Origin: Bradyrhizobium sediminis
GTDB lineage: Bacteria > Pseudomonadota > Alphaproteobacteria > Rhizobiales > Xanthobacteraceae
Length of the DNA stretch: 64,000 bases
Reading direction: 5' to 3'
NCBI RefSeq assembly: GCF_018736105.1
Contig: NZ_CP076135.1
Coordinates: forward strand, 3,284,001 to 3,348,000
Below, in pieces: positions 28,170 through 35,447 of the stretch. The notes beneath the pieces were generated by a model that was not told where the DNA came from, searched no databases, and saw only the letters and a program-made list of their open reading frames with translations. The first letter of the stretch is position 1. The number at the start of each line of letters is the position of its first letter. The position numbers were made by a program, and so were the translations under genes.

Positions 28170-29411
28170 TCAACCTCGCCTCAGCGCCTCTTCCACGAAT
28201 CGCGCCGCCTCCAGCGCTCCTGAATCGTTGCCGAACCGCGAGATCGCCTGCACGCCGACCGGCAATCCGCCGTCGGCGACATACGCCGGAATATTGACGC
28301 AGGGCACGCCCATCAGCGTCCACAGCCGGTTGAAGCGGGGATCGCCGGTCGAGGCCAATCCCTTCGGCGCAGCACCCGGCGCCGAGAAAGTCAGCAGCAC
28401 GTCGACATCGTCGAAGAGTTGCGCCAGCGCCTTGCGGGCGCGGTTCGCAACCCTGCGCGCCGCGTCGTAGTCGGCGGGCAACAGGCCTGCGGTTTCGTCG
28501 AGCCTGGCGCGCAGCAGCGGCGGCATGGCGTCGCGATGCGTGCGGTATTCCCAGGCCAGCGCGTGATGCGCCTCGTATTCCTGCAAGGTCGGATGAATTC
28601 GCCACGCCTCGGCGACGATGTCGGGCAAGGCCAGTTCGCGGACGGTGGCCCCGGCGCGTTCCGCCGCCCGCGTTGCGATCCGCAGCGCCTCGCCGCCCAC
28701 CGGCTCCGGCGCGCCGGCGAAATTCTGCGTCACCACGCCGATGCGCGGTGCCACGATCGTCGCATTCGGCATCAATTCGGGCCGGTTGGTCATGGCGGAA
28801 AGGCCATGCGCGAGGTCTTTGACCCCAGCCGCGAACAGCCCGACCGTATCCAGCGTCCACGAATAATATTTCACGCCGATGGTCGGCAGCATCCGGAACG
28901 ACGGCTTGATGGCGGCCACCCCGCAGAACGCGGCCGGCCGGATCACCGAGCCGCCGGTCTGCGTTCCCAGCGCCAGCGGAATCATGCCGGCCGCGACCGC
29001 CGCCGCCGAACCCGAGGACGAGCCGCCCGGCGTATGACCATGGTTGCGCGGATTGAGCGTCGCGGTCGGGTCGACGAATGCGAAGGCCGTCGTTGTGGTC
29101 TTGCCGGCAATGGTCGCCCCCGCCCGCTTCAGCATCATCACCACGGGCGCATCCGCGCGCGGTCGATAACCGCGGTAGATCGATGACCCCATCTCGGTCG
29201 GAAACTCCGAGGTCTCGATGATGTCCTTGATCCCGACCGCGATGCCGCGCAGCGGGCCGGAATTGGCTGCGCGGGGATCTTCGGGGCGGCAGACGAAGGC
29301 GCCGATGGTCTTGTCCTGCGCGTCGACGGCCTCGACCGACTGCGCGATGGCCGCATCGGACGAGAGCTCGCCGGCTTCGATGCGGCGTTGGAGGTCGGCG
29401 AGCGAGATCAT
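28170..29411 (-). CDS. Amidase-signature family hydrolase
   Basis: A 413-residue amidase of the Ser-cisSer-Lys class, related to GatA but acting on small amides. The triad is visible: Lys in GIAVGIKDII, cis-Ser in GGSSSGSAAAV, and nucleophilic Ser in TQTGGSVIRPAA. The physiological amide is unknown. The gene is bracketed by two copies of the same palindromic repeat family and interrupts the plsY-dprA order on the opposite strand. That suggests a local insertion, but base composition looks normal. Confidence 0.9.
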   Translation of the reverse strand: MISLADLQRRIEAGELSSDAAIAQSVEAVDAQDKTIGAFVCRPEDPRAANSGPLRGIAVGIKDIIETSEFPTEMGSSIYRGYRPRADAPVVMMLKRAGATIAGKTTTTAFAFVDPTATLNPRNHGHTPGGSSSGSAAAVAAGMIPLALGTQTGGSVIRPAAFCGVAAIKPSFRMLPTIGVKYYSWTLDTVGLFAAGVKDLAHGLSAMTNRPELMPNATIVAPRIGVVTQNFAGAPEPVGGEALRIATRAAERAGATVRELALPDIVAEAWRIHPTLQEYEAHHALAWEYRTHRDAMPPLLRARLDETAGLLPADYDAARRVANRARKALAQLFDDVDVLLTFSAPGAAPKGLASTGDPRFNRLWTLMGVPCVNIPAYVADGGLPVGVQAISRFGNDSGALEAARFVEEALRRG

Positions 29412-29478
29412 GGGCGCGGTTTCCTGTGAAAGAGCGCACCGCTTTTACGGAGTGGGCCGGGATCGGGCAAGGATGTCC

Positions 29479-29583
29479 GGTCATTCCGGGGCGATGCGAA
29501 GCGTCGAACCCGGAATCTCGAGATTCCCCGATGTGCAATTGCACATCTGAGGTCTGGTGCTAACGCACCATCCCGGAATGACG
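29479..29583. repeat. Intergenic inverted repeat, GTCATTCCGG...CCGGAATGAC family (copy 2)
   Basis: GGTCATTCCGGGGCGATGCG at the left and CATCCCGGAATGACG at the right are reverse-complementary at the ends (TCATTCCGGG / CCCGGAATGA). In between lie smaller hairpins such as ATGTGCAATTGCACAT (29531-29546) and GGTGCTAACGCACC. It occupies the divergent gap between the amidase and dprA and overlaps the longest possible dprA reading frame, which argues for the later dprA start. Confidence 0.8.
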
Positions 29584-29643
29584 GGGGAGCAAATCAGGTT
29601 GATCACACCTTCCGGTTGGGCGAAGCTGCTCCGGCAGGACGAC

Positions 29644-30759
29644 ATGGACACCAAGACCTCAACCACGACCCACCTCACCGACGCCGAGCGGATCGACCGG
29701 CTGCGGCTGATCCGCAGTGACAATGTCGGTCCCCGCACCTTCCGCTCCCTGCTCCATCATTTCGGCAATGCGCGCACCGCGCTGGAGCGGCTGCCCGAGC
29801 TGGCGCGGCGTGGCGGTGCGGCGCGTCCGGGCCGGATCTGCAGCGAGGACGATGCGCGCGCCGAACTCGCCGCCAGCCAAAGGATCGGCGTCAGCCTGCT
29901 CGCGCCCGATGAGGCCGGCTATCCGCCGCGGCTCGCCACCCTCGACGATGCGCCGCCTCTGCTCGGTGTGCGCGGCGCGCCCGATGTGCTGATGCGGCCG
30001 ATGATCGCCGTGGTCGGTTCGCGCAATGCTTCCGGCGCCGGGCTGAAGTTCGCCGGCACGCTTTCGCGGGATCTCAGCGAGGCCGGGTTCGTCATCGTGT
30101 CGGGACTGGCGCGCGGCATCGACCAGGCAGCGCATCGCGCCAGTATCGAGGGCGGCACCGTGGCGGTGCTGGCCGGCGGTCATGACCGGATCTATCCGCC
30201 CGAGCACGAAGACCTGCTGGCTGCGATACTCGACTCCGGCGGGGCTGCGATTTCGGAAATGCCGCTGGGGCATGTGCCGCGCGCCCGCGATTTTCCAAGG
30301 CGCAACCGGCTGATCTCGGGGGCAGCACTTGGCGTTGTCGTCGTCGAAGCCGCGCTTCGCTCGGGATCTCTGATCACGGCAAGGATCGCCGCCGAACAGG
30401 GCCGCGAGGTTTTCGCGGTGCCGGGCTCGCCGCTCGATCCGCGCGCCGCCGGCACCAACGATCTGATCAAGCAGGGTGCGACGCTGACCACGGAAGCCTC
30501 CGACGTCATCAGTGCGGTCGAGCCGATCATGGGACGGCCGCTCGATTTGCGCGAACCCGACGATGAGCCACTGGATGTCGAGGCCGATGCAGGCGACCGC
30601 GCGCGCATCACCACCCTGCTCGGGCCGACGCCGGTGCTGCTCGACGATCTGATCCGGATGGCCGGTGTCTCGCCGGCCGTGGTGCGCGCCGTGCTGCTCG
30701 AACTCGAACTCGCCGGCCGGCTGGAACGCCACGGCGGCGGGCTGGTGTCGTTGATCTAA
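29644..30759 (+). CDS. dprA: DNA-processing protein DprA (Smf)
   Basis: Loads RecA on incoming single-stranded DNA during natural transformation; most bacteria carry it even without known competence. The 371-residue protein has a short N-terminal helix-hairpin region and a Rossmann domain with [46 protein letters not shown] and [15 protein letters not shown]-terminal winged helix (DML1-like, [20 protein letters not shown]) follows. The ATG at 29644 has AGGA upstream and avoids the repeat that the longer frame would translate. Confidence 0.94.
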   Translation: MDTKTSTTTHLTDAERIDRLRLIRSDNVGPRTFRSLLHHFGNARTALERLPELARRGGAARPGRICSEDDARAELAASQRIGVSLLAPDEAGYPPRLATLDDAPPLLGVRGAPDVLMRPMIAVVGSRNASGAGLKFAGTLSRDLSEAGFVIVSGLARGIDQAAHRASIEGGTVAVLAGGHDRIYPPEHEDLLAAILDSGGAAISEMPLGHVPRARDFPRRNRLISGAALGVVVVEAALRSGSLITARIAAEQGREVFAVPGSPLDPRAAGTNDLIKQGATLTTEASDVISAVEPIMGRPLDLREPDDEPLDVEADAGDRARITTLLGPTPVLLDDLIRMAGVSPAVVRAVLLELELAGRLERHGGGLVSLI

Positions 30760-30792
30760 GAAGGAACCGCGTGTGCCACAGCATGCACGTAG

Positions 30793-30936
30793 CTAGTACC
30801 AGGCACCCTGTACGCCCGCCATCATGGCGACGAGCGACACCAACAGGCCGATCCCGCAAAACAATGCGATCGTAACCAGCGGGCTATTGTCGGGCTTCCT
30901 GGTGGCCGGAAATGACGCGCGAAACGCTTTCGGCAT
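30793..30936 (-). CDS. Single-pass membrane mini-protein (47 aa)
   Basis: A 47-residue protein: a basic N-terminus (MPKAFRASFPATRKPDNSPL), then one hydrophobic helix (residues about 21-40, ending MMAGVQG) and the C-terminal AWY. A GGAGAG ribosome-binding site stands eight bases before the ATG. Clean coding features in the gap between convergent genes make it a probable real gene. The orientation is likely N-in because of the positive N-terminus. No function is known to me. Confidence 0.65.
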   Translation of the reverse strand: MPKAFRASFPATRKPDNSPLVTIALFCGIGLLVSLVAMMAGVQGAWY

Positions 30937-31105
30937 GTCAGGCTCTCCAAATATCAGGGGTCAAAGCTCCCAGCTTTCGGAAATATCTGCCCAACGGCGA
31001 TGAAGGTTCAGTGCGCTTATTGCCGCATCCGGCAGGAACGAGAGGCGTGGATGGCCGGGAGGTCCAGCGCGAAGACGCACTCCGCCCGGCCATGACCGAA
31101 GCCCG

Positions 31106-31879
31106 TTAACCGCGATAGATCGGCGCCCCCGCCGGCGCTCCCGATGTGCCGCCGTCGACGAATATCTCGGCGCCATTGACGTTCGAGGCATCGTCGGAAG
31201 CGAGGAACAGCACTGTCTTGGCAACTTCCTCGGCTTCGCCAAGCCGTCCCAGCGGAATGCTGCGCGAGATGCGTTTGTCGAGCACGGCGAACGCTTCGGC
31301 GGTGGGAGCCGCACCGTTCCAGATCGGGGTTTTCGCAGCCCCCGGCGAAACCACGTTGACCCTGATCCCGCGCGGCGCAAGTTCCGACGCCATCACCCGC
31401 CCCATCGCGCGCACGCCGGCCTTGCTGGCGGCATAGGCGGCATAGCCGGGATTGCCGAGCACCGCGATCACCGAACTGTTCAATATGACCGACGCGCCGT
31501 CATTGAGATACGGCGCGGCAGCCTGCACGGTGAAGAATACCGAAGTGATATTGGTCCGGAGCACCGATTCAAAGGCGACGAGCGCTGTGCCCCCGATCGG
31601 CGTGCTGCCGGCAATGCCGGCGTTGGCGAACACGATATCGAGCTTGCCGAAGGTCTTGACCGCCTGCTCGATCGCCTGCTCGGTCGCCGCGATGTCGGTG
31701 GCGTCGGCGACCACGGCGAGCGCGTTCGGCCCCAGCCCTTCTGCCGCCGCCTGCAGCGTCGCCTGGTTTCGGCCGGTTATGACGACCCGCGCGCCCTCCG
31801 CCGCGAACAGCCGCGCGGTCGCAAGGCCGATGCCGCTGTTGCCGCCGGTAATCAACGCCGTCTTGTTCTTCAGTCGCAC
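31106..31879 (-). CDS. Short-chain dehydrogenase/reductase (SDR)
   Basis: A 257-residue classical SDR: NAD(P)-binding TGGNSGIG near residue 11, the NAG element in VFANAGIAG, and the catalytic Tyr-Lys pair in YAAYAASKAG with the preceding NSSV serine. The substrate is unknown. The GTG at 31879 is chosen because GGAGG sits five bases upstream and yields the common MRLKNKTALITGG start. The ATG at 31900 lies inside a 20-bp operator arm. It is divergent from an HxlR regulator and is very probably its target. Confidence 0.9.
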   Translation of the reverse strand: MRLKNKTALITGGNSGIGLATARLFAAEGARVVITGRNQATLQAAAEGLGPNALAVVADATDIAATEQAIEQAVKTFGKLDIVFANAGIAGSTPIGGTALVAFESVLRTNITSVFFTVQAAAPYLNDGASVILNSSVIAVLGNPGYAAYAASKAGVRAMGRVMASELAPRGIRVNVVSPGAAKTPIWNGAAPTAEAFAVLDKRISRSIPLGRLGEAEEVAKTVLFLASDDASNVNGAEIFVDGGTSGAPAGAPIYRG

Positions 31880-31890
31880 GCCGTCCTCCA

Positions 31891-31949
31891 GTGGTTGCAT
31901 TATTAAACCATGTTGCCATCTAGGGCATTTGGTTTCATAATGCAACCAC
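31891..31949. promoter_or_regulatory. Long inverted-repeat operator between SDR and HxlR genes
   Basis: Two 20-bp arms at 31891-31910 and 31930-31949 are reverse complements with a single mismatch (GTGGTTGCATTAT then T or G, then AAACCA), separated by 19 bases. The centre-to-centre distance of 39 bases is close to four helical turns, suited to two regulator dimers on one DNA face. The site fills the divergent promoter and overlaps the alternative SDR start, so it is the likely HxlR operator. Confidence 0.85.
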
Positions 31950-31989
31950 AAAGTACCGTGATCGGGAGACCGACTGCCGGAGGACGATC

Positions 31990-32463
31990 GTGAAGCGAAC
32001 GAGTCTTGAAAAGGCCGACTGCCCGATCGCGCGATCGCTGGATTCGCTCGGCGACTGGTGGTCGCTTCTGATTATCCGCGACGCCTTTTTGGGTATCCGC
32101 CGCTTCAGCGAATTCCAGAAGAACATTGGCTTGGCCAAAAACATCCTGACGGTGCGGCTGCGCGCCTTGGTGGAGCACGGCATCCTGGCCACGGCGCCCG
32201 CCTCCGACGGCAGCGCCTACCAGGAATATGTGCTGACGCCGAAGGGACGCGGGGTGTTTCCGGTGCTGGTCGCGCTGCGCCAGTGGAGCGAGGAGTTCTC
32301 CGGCGAGCCGCAAGGGTTCGCCACCCTGCTGGTCGATCGCGACAAGGGCCGCCCGGTACGCAAGCTGGAGCTACGCGCCGATGACGGCCGGTTGCTTGGC
32401 CAAGGCGATACCGCACTGAAGCCAAATCCCAGAGCCAGCCGACGCCGGCGCGTTCCGGCCTGA
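31990..32463 (+). CDS. HxlR-family transcriptional regulator
   Basis: A 157-residue winged-helix DNA-binding protein. The N-terminal KADCPIARSLDSLGDWWSLL contains the HxlR-typical CPI cysteine, often redox- or electrophile-sensing in this family. RRFSEFQKNIGLAKNILTVR is the recognition helix and QEYVLTPKGR the wing. Starts at GTG 31990, preceded by GGAGGA. A C-terminal tail of about 45 residues is longer than in minimal members. It is divergent from the SDR across a long inverted repeat, a standard autoregulated pair. Confidence 0.92.
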   Translation: MKRTSLEKADCPIARSLDSLGDWWSLLIIRDAFLGIRRFSEFQKNIGLAKNILTVRLRALVEHGILATAPASDGSAYQEYVLTPKGRGVFPVLVALRQWSEEFSGEPQGFATLLVDRDKGRPVRKLELRADDGRLLGQGDTALKPNPRASRRRRVPA

Positions 32464-32696
32464 GCGCTCGCGGCGGCTGCATTTATTGCGATTATTTCTT
32501 TGAAATACTCTTTTTGAGAGCGCAACTGTAAGACGTATTTTACAACCATAAGGATGCCGCAAGGTGCCCCCTGAAGCCCCCCTTAACATCTGCGGATTTG
32601 ACAGGGGCGGCCTCACCACCCATGTTCGGGTCGCAACGGCCAGCGCGAGTCTCGCGGAACCGGCCCGTTATTTTTCCCGTAAGCTATTGGAATGAC

Positions 32697-35447
32697 ATGA
32701 ATATCGTCATTGTGGAGTCGCCGGCGAAAGCCAAGACGATCAACAAATATCTGGGCTCGTCCTACGAGGTCCTGGCCTCGTTCGGCCATGTCCGCGACCT
32801 CCCGGCCAAGAACGGATCAGTCGATCCGGACGCCAACTTCCAGATGATCTGGGAGGTCGACCCCAAGGCGGCCGGACGGCTCAACGATATCGCCAAGGCG
32901 CTCAAGGGAGCCGACCGGCTGATCCTCGCCACCGACCCCGATCGCGAGGGCGAAGCGATCTCCTGGCACGTGCTGGAGGTCTTGAAGGAAAAGCGCGCAA
33001 TCAAGGACCACAAAATCGAGCGCGTGGTGTTCAACGCCATCACCAAGCAGGCGGTGACGGACGCGATGAAGCATCCGCGCCAGATCGACGGCGCGCTGGT
33101 CGACGCCTATATGGCGCGCCGCGCGCTGGACTATCTGGTCGGCTTCACGCTGTCGCCCGTGTTGTGGCGCAAATTGCCGGGCGCGCGCTCGGCCGGCCGC
33201 GTGCAGTCGGTGGCGCTGCGGCTGGTCTGCGACCGCGAGCTCGAAATCGAGAAATTCGTCCCGCGCGAATACTGGTCGCTGGTGGCGACGCTGACGACGC
33301 CGCGCGGCGAAGCCTTCGAGGCCCGTCTGGTCGGCGCCGACGGCAAGAAGATTCAAAGGCTCGACATCGGCAGCGGCGCCGAAGCCGAGGACTTCAAGAA
33401 GGCGATCGAGGCGGCCAACTTCGCAGTCTCGACCGTCGAGGCAAAGCCCGCGCGCCGCAATCCGCAGGCGCCCTTCACCACCTCGACCCTGCAGCAGGAA
33501 GCCAGCCGCAAGCTCGGTTTCGCACCGGCGCACACCATGCGGATCGCGCAGCGGCTCTATGAGGGCATCGATATCGGCGGCGAGACCACCGGACTCATTA
33601 CCTATATGCGTACCGACGGCGTCCAGATCGACGGCTCGGCGATCACGCAGGCGCGCAAGGTGATCGGCGAGGATTACGGCAACGCCTATGTGCCCGATGC
33701 CCCGCGCCAGTACCAGACCAAGGCCAAGAATGCCCAGGAAGCGCACGAAGCGATCCGCCCGACCGATCTGTCGCGGCGGCCGGCCGAAATGCGCCGCCGC
33801 CTCGATACCGATCAGGCCAAGCTCTATGAACTGATCTGGATCCGCACCATCGCCAGCCAGATGGAATCGGCGGAGATGGAACGCACCACCGTCGACATCG
33901 CCGCGAAAGCCGGCTCCCGCGTGCTGGAACTGCGCGCCACCGGCCAGGTGGTGAAGTTCGACGGCTTCCTCGCGCTCTACCAGGAAGGCCGCGACGACGA
34001 CGGCGACGACGAGGACAGCCGCCGCCTCCCCGCCATGAGCGAGGGCGAAGCGCTGAAGCGGCAGGATCTCGCCGTCACCCAGCATTTCACCGAACCGCCG
34101 CCGCGCTTCTCGGAAGCCTCGCTGGTCAAGCGCATGGAAGAGCTCGGCATCGGCCGTCCCTCGACCTATGCCTCGATCCTGCAGGTGCTGAAGGACCGCG
34201 GCTACGTCAGGCTGGAGAAGAAGCGCCTGCACGGCGAGGACAAGGGCCGCGTCGTGGTCGCGTTCCTGGAAAACTTCTTCGCCCGCTACGTCGAATACGA
34301 TTTCACCGCCGACCTCGAAGAGAAGCTCGACCGCATCTCCAACAACGAGATTTCCTGGCAGCAGGTGCTGCAGGATTTCTGGACCGGCTTCATCGGCGCC
34401 GTCAACGAGATCAAGGATCTGCGGGTGACGCAGGTGCTCGACGCGCTCGACGACATGCTGGGCCCGCACATCTATCCGCCGCGCGCGGATGGCGGCGATG
34501 TCAGGCAATGCCCGACCTGCGGCACCGGCAAGCTCAACCTCAAGGCCGGAAAATTCGGCGCCTTCGTCGGCTGCACCAACTATCCGGAGTGTCGTTATAC
34601 CCGCCCGCTCGCCGCCGACAGCGAGGCCAGCGCCGATCGCATCCTCGGCAAGGACCCCGAAACCGATCGTGACGTCGTGGTGAAGGCCGGACGGTTCGGT
34701 CCCTATATCCAGCTCGGCGAGCAGAAGGATTATGCCGAAGGCGAGAAGCCGAAGCGCGCCGGCATTCCGAAGAACATGTCGCCTTCCGACATGGAACTCG
34801 ATCTGGCGCTGAAACTGTTGTCGCTGCCGCGCGAGATCGGCAAGCATCCGGAGACCGGCGAGCCGATCACCGCCGGGCTCGGCCGTTTCGGGCCATTCGT
34901 GAAACACGAGAAGACCTATGCCAGCCTGGAGGCCGGCGACGAAGTATTCGACATCGGCCTCAACCGCGCGGTGACGCTGATCGCCGAGAAGATCGCCAAG
35001 GGACCGAGCGGCCGCCGCTTCGGCGCCGATCCCGGCAAGCCGCTGGGCGATCACCCCACCCTCGGCGGCGTCGCGGTCAAGAGCGGGCGCTACGGCGCCT
35101 ATGTCACGGCCGGCGGCGTCAATGCCACGATCCCGAGCGACAAGACGCAGGACACCATCACGCTGGAGGAAGCCATCGCGCTGATCGACGAGCGCGTGGC
35201 CAAGGGCGGCGGCAAGCCTGCGCGGGGCAAGAAGAAGGCGCCTGCGAAGAAGCCCGCCAAGGCCGAAGCGGAAGCCAAGGCGCCGAAGCCGGCCAAGAAG
35301 GCGGTCGCGAAGAAAGCCGCGGCCAAGCCGAAGACCGATTCCGTCAGCAAGGCGCGCGCGCCGGTAACGCCGGCCGCCAAGACATCGGCGGCGAAGCCCG
35401 CGCCCAAGACGCCGGCGAAGAAAAGCGCCGGCAAGGCCCGCGGGTAA
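32697..35447 (+). CDS. topA: DNA topoisomerase I
   Basis: Type IA topoisomerase that relaxes negative supercoils. The 916-residue protein has a Toprim domain (MNIVIVESPAKAKTINKYLG; DPDREGEAISWH), the active-site tyrosine in GLITYMRTDG, and GIGRPSTYASI. A zinc ribbon is visible (CPTCGTGKL...CTNYPECRY, near residue 603), followed by further Topo C-terminal repeats. The last about 80 residues are a Lys/Ala/Pro-rich DNA-binding tail. The ATG at 32697 starts the canonical MNIVIVESP. rnr starts on the very next base after the stop codon. Confidence 0.97.
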   Translation: MNIVIVESPAKAKTINKYLGSSYEVLASFGHVRDLPAKNGSVDPDANFQMIWEVDPKAAGRLNDIAKALKGADRLILATDPDREGEAISWHVLEVLKEKRAIKDHKIERVVFNAITKQAVTDAMKHPRQIDGALVDAYMARRALDYLVGFTLSPVLWRKLPGARSAGRVQSVALRLVCDRELEIEKFVPREYWSLVATLTTPRGEAFEARLVGADGKKIQRLDIGSGAEAEDFKKAIEAANFAVSTVEAKPARRNPQAPFTTSTLQQEASRKLGFAPAHTMRIAQRLYEGIDIGGETTGLITYMRTDGVQIDGSAITQARKVIGEDYGNAYVPDAPRQYQTKAKNAQEAHEAIRPTDLSRRPAEMRRRLDTDQAKLYELIWIRTIASQMESAEMERTTVDIAAKAGSRVLELRATGQVVKFDGFLALYQEGRDDDGDDEDSRRLPAMSEGEALKRQDLAVTQHFTEPPPRFSEASLVKRMEELGIGRPSTYASILQVLKDRGYVRLEKKRLHGEDKGRVVVAFLENFFARYVEYDFTADLEEKLDRISNNEISWQQVLQDFWTGFIGAVNEIKDLRVTQVLDALDDMLGPHIYPPRADGGDVRQCPTCGTGKLNLKAGKFGAFVGCTNYPECRYTRPLAADSEASADRILGKDPETDRDVVVKAGRFGPYIQLGEQKDYAEGEKPKRAGIPKNMSPSDMELDLALKLLSLPREIGKHPETGEPITAGLGRFGPFVKHEKTYASLEAGDEVFDIGLNRAVTLIAEKIAKGPSGRRFGADPGKPLGDHPTLGGVAVKSGRYGAYVTAGGVNATIPSDKTQDTITLEEAIALIDERVAKGGGKPARGKKKAPAKKPAKAEAEAKAPKPAKKAVAKKAAAKPKTDSVSKARAPVTPAAKTSAAKPAPKTPAKKSAGKARG

